Below are positions 1-9,063 of a stretch of DNA of 64,000 bases, in pieces (position 1 is the stretch's first letter; the number at the start of each line of letters is the position of its first letter). Under the pieces are notes generated by a model, which was not told the DNA's origin, did no database searches, and worked only from the letters and a program-made list of their open reading frames with translations. This stretch comes from DASQDN01 sp963844855 (GTDB lineage: Bacteria; Acidobacteriota; Terriglobia; Bryobacterales; Bryobacteraceae): positions 62,001 through 126,000 of the forward strand of contig CAWJQP010000001.1 in assembly GCA_963844855.1 (NCBI GenBank), written 5' to 3'. A program made the translations under genes and the position numbers.

Positions 1-1515
1 CTTCCCGTCGAGGGGTACGCCTTTCGAATGAAGATACTCGATGACAGCCGGAGACCCTCCGAGAACAGCGATATGCATGATAGTCTGCTTCTGCCTCGGT
101 AGAGTGATAGGCTCGACGGGATCGGGGATCTTTTCAGTAGGATTGTACAAGAGCGTCAAGTCGGCGCCCTGGTCGATCATCTCTTGAACAGCGGGCAGAT
201 CGCCTGCGATTACCGCTACCGAGAAGGGCGTGTGTCCGTCGTTGCGAAGAAGATTCGGATTGGCGCCGCGTTGCGCCATCATCTTCAACAGCTCGCGATT
301 GCGGGAACTCGCTGCGATATGAAAGGCTGACGAACCGGGCGGCGCAGGGTTGATGCGAACATCGCCTGCCGGACCGGCAGTGGGATATTGCGTCTGCCGA
401 TTTGGATCGGCTCCAGCGGCCAACAAAGTGCGCGCAATTGACAACGCCTCGTCTACTTGGGAGGCAGGCGCGGCTTTGTTCACCCTACCGAGAGTAAGTA
501 GTGCAGCCTTGCCCCCGTAGGCGCCACCGCGCCGGAAATCAGGACCGAGCATCGCATTCGCTACAGCAAGCGCGGTCGCGTGCAGCGTAGTGTAGCCGGC
601 GCCGTCCGTCCCGCCGAACTTCGCTCCTCGCTCGAGGAGAAGACGAGCCATCGCGAAATCGGCGTGAAAACGCTGAGAAGTCCCCGCCTGAGCCGGCGCA
701 CCCTTGCCCGGAACGAACGTCAGATCCGGAGGATCCCAATTGTAGAGGGCTGCCAGTAGCGGAGTGGTACCGTCGGCCGCCGACTGATTGACGTCAAGGC
801 CCGCGTCCAGCAGAATTCTCGCCGATTCCAGGTCATGCTTTTGGACCGCGAAGAACAATGCGTTCAGGCCGCCCTTCTTACTGTTGTATGCGCCGTCCGT
901 ATTCCAGGGAATGCCTGTCTTCCCCAGTGTGGCCGTCGTCGGCGCATAGACGGTGTACTTCACATCCCAGTCCGTCGTAACCATAGCGACGTCTGCTCCG
1001 TGATCCACCAACAGGCGAACCGCCGCAGGAGATCCAGCTGCCCACATCAGCGCAGTCTGCCCGAATTTCTTCTCGCGCTGGTTGGCGTTAGCGCCGCGGC
1101 TAAGCAATAACCGCATCGTTTCCACCTGACCCAGCCGCGCCGCCGTCATCAATGGTGTCTCGCCATTCTCCCGAGCGACGTTCGGGTTCGCTCCTTTGCT
1201 GAGTAACAGCTTGACCAATGCTGACGAACCGTTGCTTATCGCCAGCGACAGCGGGCCGATCCCGAGTTCGTTCGCCAAATCGGGATTGGCGCCTTTGTTC
1301 AGCAACACTTCCGCGATAGCGACATTGCTGTGACTTGCAGCCCATGCAAGGGCCGTCGTGCCGTCTTCTTCCCGGACGTTCACATCGGCTCCCTTACCCG
1401 CGAGAGCAGCGATGGCAGCCGCATCGTCCGAGCGGGCAGCATCGATAATGGCGTCGCCTGCTTTCGCAAGCCCGGGCAGCCACACAAGTACAACGATCGC
1501 GAGCCGGAAGCCCAC
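1..1515 (-). CDS. Exported ankyrin-repeat protein (3' end outside window)
   Basis: Reading leftwards from a GTG at 1513-1515, the frame stays open to base 1, giving 505 codons without a stop. The N-terminus is a short hydrophobic leader (VLVWLPGLAKA), so export to the periplasm is likely. After it come many ankyrin units with the usual signatures (DGTTALAWAA, NGETPLMTAARLG, FGQTALMWAA, KGANPN). An insert of roughly 60 residues without clear repeat character follows the fifth unit. The GTG start is chosen because it directly follows the stop of the DUF1552 gene and has a GGAGG five bases upstream inside that gene, so translation is probably coupled. It is the third gene of a DUF1592-DUF1552-ankyrin operon, and the same order recurs at 19.1-24.4 kb. 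Ankyrin repeats normally bind proteins; the partner is unknown, though the two upstream products are obvious candidates. Confidence 0.85.
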   Translation of the reverse strand, partial: MGFRLAIVVLVWLPGLAKAGDAIIDAARSDDAAAIAALAGKGADVNVREEDGTTALAWAASHSNVAIAEVLLNKGANPDLANELGIGPLSLAISNGSSALVKLLLSKGANPNVARENGETPLMTAARLGQVETMRLLLSRGANANQREKKFGQTALMWAAGSPAAVRLLVDHGADVAMVTTDWDVKYTVYAPTTATLGKTGIPWNTDGAYNSKKGGLNALFFAVQKHDLESARILLDAGLDVNQSAADGTTPLLAALYNWDPPDLTFVPGKGAPAQAGTSQRFHADFAMARLLLERGAKFGGTDGAGYTTLHATALAVANAMLGPDFRRGGAYGGKAALLTLGRVNKAAPASQVDEALSIARTLLAAGADPNRQTQYPTAGPAGDVRINPAPPGSSAFHIAASSRNRELLKMMAQRGANPNLLRNDGHTPFSVAVIAGDLPAVQEMIDQGADLTLLYNPTEKIPDPVEPITLPRQKQTIMHIAVLGGSPAVIEYLHSKGVPLDGK

Positions 1516-2823
1516 CTAGACCTCCAGTCGGTTCAATTTACCGGTGCTGTCGCCGAACTTTTCAGTCGGAACACCAACCTTGTCCAGCATCGTGAGATAG
1601 AGATTCGTGAGTGGAGTAGTATCCCCGGCAAACTTGATGTGACGGCCTCCGGCAATACGTCCCGCCGCTCCGCCCGCCAGGATAATCGGCAAATCGCGCT
1701 GACTGTGAGACGTAGGCACACTCAGGTTGCTCCCGTAAAGGATCAGTGAGTGGTCAAGTAGCGTCGAGGAGCCTTCTTTAAGGCTATCCAACTTACCCAG
1801 GAAATAGGCGAACAGTCGCGACTGATCGACATTGATTTTGGCCAGCGCATCGAGTTTGTCCTTCTCGAAGTTGTGGTGTGAGATCTCATGATGCCCCATG
1901 ACAATGTCGAGATGGGGAAAGTTCATGGAACTGGCCTCGCGAGCGTAAAGAAATGTCCAAACACGAGTGAGATCCGCTTGAATGGCCAGCGTCTGAAGGT
2001 CGAACATCAGCTTCACGTTCTCGACCCATGAATCTGGAACGCCAGAGGGCCGGGCCGTATTCGGCAAGTCGCCAGGTTGCTTGCGCATAGCCACCTCAAT
2101 CCTGCGCTCGATATCGCGGATGGATTCCAGATACTCGTCGAGCTTGTGACGATCGGCGGCGGTCAACTGCTTTTTCAGTTGATCGATGCGCTCGGTGACG
2201 GTGTCGAGGCTACTGCGATCCGCTGCCTGGCGCGCGGCCGTCGCTGCTGGATCTATTCGTCCTCCCTCTCCGAAAAGCTGTTCGAACACCCGGCGCGGAT
2301 TGTATTCGAGCGGCAATGGAACTGTCGCGCTCCTAAAAAGTGGGCCGACGTGCGCACTACCAGTCGTGGTTTTTTCTCCAGCAAGTTCCAGCGAACCGAA
2401 CTGGGTTTCTTTTCCCAGAGTCTGCGCAGCCAACTGGTCGATAGAAATACCGACGTGGATCTTGCCTTTGGTCGGCTCCACGCCCGTCATGAATGACGCG
2501 AGCGCACGATCGTGAAAGCCCGGCTTGGACCTATCGGGATCCGAAGATAATCCGCTGATCACAACGAACTTCTTCTTATGAGGAGCGAGAGGCGCCAGCC
2601 CTTCGCTAAACTCATAGTCTGCGCCTTCCCCTTTCGGGCGCCAGCGATCCTGATCCACACCCAGCGGGTACATCACGAAGCCCAGACGGCGCACCGGGGC
2701 CGCGGCCGTCAGCCGCTCGGCTCGCAACGCCGGTACCATTGCGTCCAGCAGAGGAAGCGCTAAGGCGGTACCTACGCCACGAAGAATTGTCCGGCGGGGC
2801 AAACTTTTCTGTGTGATGAACAT
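1516..2823 (-). CDS. DUF1552 family exported protein
   Basis: A 435-residue protein that begins with a Tat-like leader: LPRRTILRG followed by a hydrophobic stretch and LPLLDAM, which is characteristic of DUF1552. The body has the family's conserved segments, including VRRLGFVMYPLGVD, the HHEISHH region around the middle and HIKFAGDTTPLTNLYLTML near the end. DUF1552 has no established biochemical activity; it belongs to a set of planctomycete and acidobacterial exported proteins that usually sit beside DUF1592 cytochrome-like proteins. Here the DUF1592 gene ends ten bases upstream, and AAGGA precedes the ATG at 2821-2823. The paralogue at 21478-22824 shares the same leader and segment order. 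Confidence 0.9.
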   Translation of the reverse strand: MFITQKSLPRRTILRGVGTALALPLLDAMVPALRAERLTAAAPVRRLGFVMYPLGVDQDRWRPKGEGADYEFSEGLAPLAPHKKKFVVISGLSSDPDRSKPGFHDRALASFMTGVEPTKGKIHVGISIDQLAAQTLGKETQFGSLELAGEKTTTGSAHVGPLFRSATVPLPLEYNPRRVFEQLFGEGGRIDPAATAARQAADRSSLDTVTERIDQLKKQLTAADRHKLDEYLESIRDIERRIEVAMRKQPGDLPNTARPSGVPDSWVENVKLMFDLQTLAIQADLTRVWTFLYAREASSMNFPHLDIVMGHHEISHHNFEKDKLDALAKINVDQSRLFAYFLGKLDSLKEGSSTLLDHSLILYGSNLSVPTSHSQRDLPIILAGGAAGRIAGGRHIKFAGDTTPLTNLYLTMLDKVGVPTEKFGDSTGKLNRLEV

Positions 2824-2833
2824 TCTCGTTCCT

Positions 2834-5186
2834 TTAACGCGCCTGCGTCTGTCTCATCTCAAATGGGACACTTTTCACGATAGCAATAATAAGGTCCCAG
2901 AATCGGTACCGGTTCGCTTCTGTGTCTCGCATGATCGCCCGGATGGTGGGCTGATCACGAGCATCCAGTTCGCGACCGAGTGCATAGGTCATCAGTTTCT
3001 CTACCGTGCCTCGAACAAACTGCTCGGAATCGGTAAGGAGTAGATTTTTCAAACCCGTTGGCCCAGAGAACGTCGCGCCACTCGCCAGCTTCCCAGACGA
3101 ATTGATGTCTCCACCCTCGTCCTTCGTCCGCCACCGGCCGATCACGTCGAAATTCTCCAGCGCGAACCCCAATCCATCGATGCGAGCATGGCACCCCGAG
3201 CAGGCGGGATTGTTGCGGTGACGCTCCACCTTCTCGCGGGTAGTGAGTTTCCTGCCGCTCACAGGATTCTCGTCCAACGGTGGAACATTCGCCGGCGGAG
3301 GAGGCGGAGGAGAATTCAGCAAATTCTCGAGGATCCATTTACCTCGGAGAACGGGCGACGTTCGGGCCGCGTGCGATGTCAACAGCAGGATGCTCCCTTG
3401 AGTGAGTAGTCCGCCTCGCTGATCATTGCCCTGGAGTGAGACTCGGCGGAAGCCTGGACCGGTCACGCCGGGAATTCCGTATAGCGCAGCAAGACGCTCA
3501 TTGAGATAGGTGTAGTCGGCATTCAACAAGTCGAAAATGCTGCGGTTCTCACGGATCAGACTGCGAATGAACATACGAGTCTCGGAGTCGAATGCCGCCG
3601 ACAGAGCTGTATCGAACTCTGGATACGTCTGCTTGTCTGGCTCGATATCGGCAAGGCTGCGGAGTCCGAGCCACTGCGCAGCGAAGTTATCCGCTAACGC
3701 AACCGCACGGCGATCGTCAAGCATCCGACGCACCGTACTTTCCAGTACCTTGGCATTCGACAGCTTCCCACTACTCGCCAAATCAAGAAGCCCATCATCC
3801 GGGATACTGCTCCAGAGAAAGAACGACAGCCGGGATGCCAGTTCAAAACCGGAGACCGGATAGACACCGCCGGCGCGCGCCATTGGGCGGTCGAACTCAA
3901 GCCGGAATAAAAAGTCAGGAGAGAGCAGAATATCGCGAATGGCAGCTCGCGATCGACTCGTCGAAGCCTCGCTTTGCACGCGTAGATCGATAGGTCTTCA
4001 CGAACGGACGCATGTCCGACGCGGATACGTCTCGCCGGAAGGCTCGGCGAACGATCGTCGAGAGAATACGCGTAGCGCAAGGTTCTTCTTCTGCAGCACT
4101 CGATGGTGTGCACAGGAAAATGCGACGGCGGCTTGGAGTATCGCTCACTCCTGTCACATTGTGTGGGCCAGTAATTTCGATGCGCGTCAATGTAGGAGGA
4201 CCCGGTTGTCCGTCGAACGCGGCTTCACCGGCCGTCATGCCGGCTATTTCAAAGAGCTTCACTCGACGGCCGTCTACGCGGAATTCGATGGTAGGACGGA
4301 TTGCGGTTCCTAGCAAATCCAGCGGGCCGCCGACGGCAGGACCACCTGGTCCGGCGACATCCGAGACCGGCCCTTCGCGAGCGGCGAACTCGTCGGGAAA
4401 GGTCACCACGACTGTATGCGCTCCTGCTTTAACTTGCAGGCGAGTTCGAAAGAATCGAACGCCCTCGATGGGAGTTAGGCTTTCCTTGTTTAGAAAGGCA
4501 CGCAGCTCATAGTCGCCGTCGTGTGAAAAATAGTGCCGTACTCGAATGCCTCCCCGAGTACCGAACGGCATGTCTTCCTGCCAGGTCGCCTGGGTTCCCT
4601 TAGCAGGGAAGACTTCTGTTACTGGCGCAGCTTCACGCGTTCCGGTTGCAAGTTCGCTCACCCTCCGAGCAACTTTCAGGTAACGCTCGAGCAGGAGGGG
4701 CGACATCGACAATGCGTCCGCGATATTGTCGAACCCGGAAGCTATACCGTCCTGTGGCAGTTCCGCTGCCACTTGTAGTTCAATCGCTAGAAGGTCATGA
4801 ATCGCATTCTCGTACTCTGTCCGGTTCAATCGACGAACAACTGCTTGACCGGCATAAGGCGTCTTCTTTGCCTCGGCATCGAGATCGCGCTCCAACTCTG
4901 AGACGAAGACTTTTAATTGCGCTCGACCTGGATTGGGTGCTTCGGCGGGCGGCATTTCTCCAGCTTTGATTTTGCGGATTACTTTTTCCCATATATCAGG
5001 ACGGTGTGCAGCGTCGCTCGGCTTTACGCCCTCCAGCATGAACCCACCCATCTTCGCGCGTGTGCTGTGGCACGCGGCGCAATACTTCGATGAAAGGGAT
5101 TCGCTCTCGACCGCTTGCGCGGCAAGCAGAAAGGGAATCACGAGAGATAAGAGGATCACACTACTGCTCATCCGATTGCTGATCAT
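2834..5186 (-). CDS. DUF1592-type cytochrome-like protein A (single frameshift)
   Basis: Two overlapping reading frames (3915-5186 and 2834-3979) make one protein of about 783 residues if one base is removed near 3944. The first part has a signal peptide (ILLSLVIPFLLAAQAV), a CAACH c-type heme motif, a DUF1587 region (RRLNRTEYENAIHDLL) and a carbohydrate-binding-like beta region ending in GVSDTPSRRRIF. The second part has DUF1592 (ELASRLSFFLWSSIPDD), DUF1588 (ARTSPVLRGKWILENLL), a second heme motif CSGCH and the DUF1585 C-terminus. Against the paralogue at 19.1 kb, the residues around the break (GFDESIAS then AIRDILLS) align without a gap once the base is removed. An upstream ATG at 5217-5219 is open but is followed by a non-leader sequence, so 5184-5186 is preferred. 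The function is unknown; an electron-transfer role is inferred only from the heme motifs. It is the first gene of the operon with DUF1552 and ankyrin. Confidence 0.85.
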
Positions 5187-5602
5187 ATTATCACCGCAGC
5201 ACTGAGTTACAGTCCGCACTATTGTCCGGTTGTTGATGCATTAACACATATTTCTCAATAGTTTCGCGCACTGGCCGATATGTCCCCGCGGCGGACAATC
5301 ACAGCGATCCTAGCCTCTACTAGGCTTGCACTTCTTTTGGCGCTACCGGTAAGCGATGTTCTGGGCAAGCTAGTGGGGTTGCCGACGAGGTCATCTGGGA
5401 AGGCCGTGCCGTCTCTTGCAGCTTAGCGAACCTTGATCACAATCATGTAGCGAATGGAAAGCGATATCGAGGCATTGACTATCGAAGGCCCGTACGCGAG
5501 CAGGGAGTGATTGCCGACTGCCATCAATTCTGAGGTTATGGACGCGCAGAGCCTTTACGAAAGCAATGTTGTCCTTCGTGCGCGGGCCTGCATCTAATTA
5601 TC
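5187..5602. other. Intergenic region, divergent promoters and possible gene remnants
   Basis: This region separates the leftward DUF1592 operon from the rightward SDR gene. No RNA gene or repeat was seen, and it lacks the CCGTT element found in the other regulatory regions. A 48-codon frame from ATG 5280 starts with a basic then hydrophobic stretch (ITAILASTRLALLLALPVSD) resembling a signal peptide, but it stops near 5426. Further right, the frame around 5456 encodes a short segment (DIEALTIEGPYASRE) resembling the GPxN-type strand of DUF1592 proteins, followed by a stop. These may be remnants of a decayed exported-protein gene; the support is weak. Confidence 0.35.
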
Positions 5603-6394
5603 ATGGACTTACGTTTGAACGGAAAGTTGGCTCTGGTCACGGGATCGACGGCAGGTATCGGATACGCGATCGCGGAATCGCTCTTGCGAGAAGGTGCGCG
5701 TGTGATCGTCAATGGACGGACGCGATCAAGAGTTGATGAGGCCATTGCGAAGCTTGAGGCCATGGGTCACAGCAATGTGCTCGGTCTCGCTGCAGACCTA
5801 GGAGTAGCCACAGGCACGAATGAGGCAATTCAGCGATATCCGGACGTCGACATACTTATTAACAATCTCGGGATATTTGAACCGAAGTCATTTGAAGAGA
5901 TAAGTGATAGCGACTGGCTACGATTTTTCGAAGTAAATGTCATGAGCGGCGTGCGACTTAGCCGACATCATTTACCACGAATGAGGGCAATAGGATGGGG
6001 GCGAATTGTATTCCTCTCGAGTGAATCGGCGGTACAGATTCCCTCGGAGATGATTCACTACGGGATGACCAAAACTGCGCAGCTTGCGATATCTCGTGGT
6101 CTGGCCGAGACGACTGCCGGCACGGGCGTGACAGTGAACGCTATTCTACCGGGCCCAACAGCTTCAGAAGGTGTTAGCAGCTTCGTTGAGAATCTTGCAG
6201 CGCATGAGGGAACAGATCGTCAATCCGTAGAGAACGAGTTCTTCCGATCTATGCGACCTTCCTCCCTGCTGCAGCGTTTTGCCACACCGGAGGAAGTAGC
6301 CGCGCTTGTTACTTTTGTGGCCAGTCCGCTGTCGTCAGCTACTAACGGAGCAGCGTTGCGAGTGGACGGTGGCGTCGTGCGTTCGATTGTTTGA
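5603..6394 (+). CDS. Short-chain dehydrogenase/reductase (SDR)
   Basis: A 263-residue classical SDR. The Rossmann cofactor motif TGSTAGIG is at residues 13-20, the NNLG structural motif (usually NNAG) at 87-90, catalytic Ser near 139-140, and the YxxxK motif is Tyr153/Lys157. Arg40 after the second strand (NGRT) suggests NADP(H) preference, which is inference. The C-terminus has the usual TPEEVAALVTFVASPLSS and GAALRVDGG, the end of a classical SDR of the FabG-like type. No signal peptide, so it is cytoplasmic. The substrate cannot be told from sequence. No clear Shine-Dalgarno is visible before the ATG. It converges on the gamma-glutamyltransferase-like gene, with seven bases between the stop codons. 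Confidence 0.9.
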   Translation: MDLRLNGKLALVTGSTAGIGYAIAESLLREGARVIVNGRTRSRVDEAIAKLEAMGHSNVLGLAADLGVATGTNEAIQRYPDVDILINNLGIFEPKSFEEISDSDWLRFFEVNVMSGVRLSRHHLPRMRAIGWGRIVFLSSESAVQIPSEMIHYGMTKTAQLAISRGLAETTAGTGVTVNAILPGPTASEGVSSFVENLAAHEGTDRQSVENEFFRSMRPSSLLQRFATPEEVAALVTFVASPLSSATNGAALRVDGGVVRSIV

Positions 6395-6401
6395 GAGCCA
6401 A

Positions 6402-8165
6402 TCAGCGCCCGAATACGAATCGTCCCCGCCGCGGATCGGCGCCGCCGTGAAGTACGCCATTATCTCGCCAAATTACGGTCGGAGCCGACGAATTGCTCCA
6501 GTCTGCCGTAACCGTCACGCGATGACCCAGTGACGTGAGTTTGTCAGCCGTGGCGCGCGCAATTCTTCCTTCGATCGCAAGTTTGCCCGGGTTGAAATCA
6601 TGGCCCGCAAATGAACTGTAGAAGTGCTCGGTTTGAAATCTCGGCGCTTCGACAGCCTCCTGAGGCGACATACCGAAGTCGATGATGTTCAGTAACACCT
6701 GCAGCATTGCCTGATCCTGGTTGTCGCCCCCTGGCGTCGACATCGCAATGACAGGCTCACCGTTCTTCGTAACAAGCGTAGGACTCAACGTTACCCGCGG
6801 ACGTTTGCCGGGCGCGAGTTGATTCGGGTGACCCTCTTGGACGACAAATGACTGCAATCGAGTACTAAACGGAATTCCGGTATCGCCCGCAATGACGGAT
6901 GGCAACCAGGCTCCGCTCGGTGTTGCTGAAAAAAAGTTTCCGAACCGATCGACAACGTTGACGCATGTCGTGTCCTGAACCACAGTCCCTAAGTTTGCTG
7001 CGCTTCCGCTCGACACTGGAGTTGCTCCATTGATGACACCCGGCCTATGCTCCATTGACGCTTGCGCTGGGTCGATGAGCTTGCGCCTCCGTTCGGCATA
7101 CTCGCGCGATAACAACTCCTGCTCAGGAATCTTTGAAAACTTAGGATCGCCGTAATATCGGTCCCGATCGGCAAAGGCGAGCTTAACGGCTTCGATGACT
7201 GTATGAAGATACTCAGGGCTATTGTGGCCCATAGCCTTCAGATCGAAACCCTCAAGGATGGCTAGCGCTTGCAGCATCACCGGTCCTTGCGTCCAGAAGC
7301 CTGGCTTATGAACTTCAAATCCTCGGTATGTGTAGTTACGGGGAGTGTCCGACTCCGCGCGAAAATCGCGCATGTCTTCATATCGGATGTAACCACCGTT
7401 CTCCTCAGAGAATGCTGCAAACCGCTTCGCTATGCTTCCTTTGTAGAAGTAGTCGTGGACCGAGCGAATTTTGCGATCACGTTTGCCGCGTGCCTTCTTC
7501 TCAATGGTGACCATCTCGCGGAGTGTCTTTGCCAATGTTGGTTCGCGGAAGAGTTCCCCGCGCACGGGAGGATTTCCTGAAGGCATGAAGAACTGACTCG
7601 ATGCGGGCCATAACTCGAGAATTCGTTGTCCGTTTCGAATGAACAGAGCGAATTCCTCCCCCAGGGGAAATCCGTCCGCGTATTCGATCGCCGGAGCCGC
7701 AACTTCTGCGAACGACTTCGTTCCGTGCTTCTCCAGCGCAAGCAGCAATCCACTAAAGGCTCCAGGAAGAATCGCCGCCCGGATTCCCTGCACGGGAATG
7801 GGAGGCATCCTGTTGAGCTTCTCCCAAGGTTCGACAGCGCGGTTTCGATATGCCTCGATGGTGGCCAGCGCTGGAGCAGTTCCAACTGCGCTGATTGCCG
7901 TCACCGGCTGGCCCTTCATCTTAAGCAATAGCGGCATTTCTCCGCCAAGGCCGAAGCGTGCTTGTTCCGTAACAGCAGCCGCGAGAACTGCGGCAACACC
8001 GGCATCCACTGCATTGCCGCCTTGCGCCAATAGACGATATCCAGCCTCAACTTCAAAATTGTTCGCGGCCGCAACCATTTCCCGCGTACCGCGCACGGGA
8101 GGAAACATCGTCGACTGAGTCCAGCCGAGTTGAAGCAGCAGTAAACCGGCACCTACATAGCGCAT
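6402..8165 (-). CDS. Gamma-glutamyltransferase-like Ntn hydrolase
   Basis: A 587-residue exported enzyme of the gamma-glutamyltranspeptidase family. After a short leader (GLLLLQLGWTQS) come the family's opening segments (MVAAANNFEVEAGYRLLAQGGNAVDA) and GLGGEMPLLL. These proenzymes cleave themselves before a Thr that becomes the nucleophile of the small subunit; here it is Thr399 in QDTTCVNVVD. The family normally has TTH at this point, so Cys in place of His is unusual. The small subunit keeps a GGDNQDQAMLQVLLN segment equivalent to the substrate-binding PGG loop. The size is normal for the family. It likely hydrolyses gamma-glutamyl compounds such as glutathione, or a related amide, in the periplasm. 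No partner gene is visible; the DUF4440 gene upstream is separated by about 50 bases and may be co-transcribed. Confidence 0.88.
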   Translation of the reverse strand: MRYVGAGLLLLQLGWTQSTMFPPVRGTREMVAAANNFEVEAGYRLLAQGGNAVDAGVAAVLAAAVTEQARFGLGGEMPLLLKMKGQPVTAISAVGTAPALATIEAYRNRAVEPWEKLNRMPPIPVQGIRAAILPGAFSGLLLALEKHGTKSFAEVAAPAIEYADGFPLGEEFALFIRNGQRILELWPASSQFFMPSGNPPVRGELFREPTLAKTLREMVTIEKKARGKRDRKIRSVHDYFYKGSIAKRFAAFSEENGGYIRYEDMRDFRAESDTPRNYTYRGFEVHKPGFWTQGPVMLQALAILEGFDLKAMGHNSPEYLHTVIEAVKLAFADRDRYYGDPKFSKIPEQELLSREYAERRRKLIDPAQASMEHRPGVINGATPVSSGSAANLGTVVQDTTCVNVVDRFGNFFSATPSGAWLPSVIAGDTGIPFSTRLQSFVVQEGHPNQLAPGKRPRVTLSPTLVTKNGEPVIAMSTPGGDNQDQAMLQVLLNIIDFGMSPQEAVEAPRFQTEHFYSSFAGHDFNPGKLAIEGRIARATADKLTSLGHRVTVTADWSNSSAPTVIWRDNGVLHGGADPRRGRFVFGR

Positions 8166-8218
8166 GCGTGTTATCGTCCCACAAACGGAAGTAGGTAGGC
8201 GTGAAACGGCCCCAATTG

Positions 8219-8644
8219 CTACTTCGCGAGTCTAGCGGATTGATGGCCCACCAACTGCCATCGGCCATTCTTGAGTTGGTAAACACGCAGAACACTAAAG
8301 TTCGCGGGCGTAGCCGATTGGCCTGCCACCGCAGCCGTCATTTTCAACCTGGCTCGCACGAGCGCAACATCTTTCCCAAGTAGCCGCACATCAATAGACT
8401 CATGTTCCGCAGCGTTGTAGGCCTGCTTGCCACTTCGAAGAGCCTCGATAAATCCTGATTTGTTGTCCAATCGGCCGTCAGAATGTGTATATGCAAGATC
8501 GTCAGCGAGAACTCGATCCAGCGTCGCGTAATCTTTTGACACAACAGCCGTAGCCCAATCCTTCTCGGCCTGTTTTATAGCGTCTTCCGGTGCGGCTCCG
8601 ATTAAAAGCACCGGGACTAAGATTAGTAACCATCGTCTATTCAT
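8219..8644 (-). CDS. Exported DUF4440 / NTF2-like protein
   Basis: A 141-residue protein with a clear signal peptide (WLLILVPVLLIGAAP) followed by an NTF2-like cone fold of the DUF4440/SnoaL type: helix EDAIKQAEKDWATAVVSKDYATLDRVLADDLAYTH, then alternating strands ending in YQLKNGRWQLVGHQ. Such domains bind small ligands or act as simple enzymes; no specific role can be assigned. It is the first gene of a possible two-gene unit with the gamma-glutamyltransferase-like gene downstream. Confidence 0.85.
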   Translation of the reverse strand: MNRRWLLILVPVLLIGAAPEDAIKQAEKDWATAVVSKDYATLDRVLADDLAYTHSDGRLDNKSGFIEALRSGKQAYNAAEHESIDVRLLGKDVALVRARLKMTAAVAGQSATPANFSVLRVYQLKNGRWQLVGHQSARLAK

Positions 8645-9063
8645 TTGAGCCGTTATATCAGATTGGCTCTGACGGCGCCACGCTACGGCTCCTTTAAGGA
8701 CCTAACCAGTTCTCTGGATGGTCGTCGCTCGCGTAGAATTCCCATGCGACATACGGCACGGGCTAACCGATAAGCAATCTACATTAAACGGCCCCATCTC
8801 ACACGCGACACTCCGGTTTTTACGCGCTGGGAACCGTTCTGATACCGTTCGCGAACCGTTATGAGGGCAAAAAGTTATCCCCAGAGATATATACTTGGCT
8901 CGCCTGCGTTACTGCCTTATTTCAATATCTGGTCTCTGGCCGTGAACGCTTGCTACTCAGATGACCTGGACGCGCAGACGCGCGAAGACCGCATGAAAAA
9001 GACAGTGTCCAGGAACTGACGTCTTCAGGACATGGGAATTCAAACAATTCATAGGGAGGATTG
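8645..9063. other. Divergent intergenic region upstream of receptor
   Basis: This region lies between the leftward DUF4440 gene and the rightward receptor. It contains three 11-bp-spaced CCGTT repeats at 8833-8860 (listed separately). About 27 bases further right is an AT-rich TATATA at 8888-8893 that could be a -10 element. A TAGAAT at about 8732 is another candidate -10. TTATCCCCA near 8876 resembles a single DnaA box but stands alone. No ORF with coding character was seen. The receptor has a strong GGGAGGA at 9054-9060. Confidence 0.5.
8831..8860 (+). promoter_or_regulatory. Triple CCGTT repeat, 11-bp spacing (putative operator)
   Basis: ACCGTT occurs at 8833-8838, 8844-8849 and 8855-8860, exactly 11 bases apart, so all copies face the same side of the helix. 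The right part is ACCGTTCGCGAACCGTT (8844-8860), whose centre GTTCGCGAAC is also a perfect palindrome. Close variants occur in three other intergenic regions (16.07, 19.04 and 25.87 kb). Eleven-base direct repeats are how PhoB/OmpR-type winged-helix proteins bind; that such a protein binds here is inference. Confidence 0.6.

Noticed and set aside
8833..8893. Iteron-like repeats with a DnaA-box-like TTATCCCCA and AT-rich DNA, suggesting a replication origin
   Set aside because: There is only one imperfect DnaA box, and no dnaA, dnaN or rep gene. The same repeats occur in three other promoter regions, so an operator is more likely.
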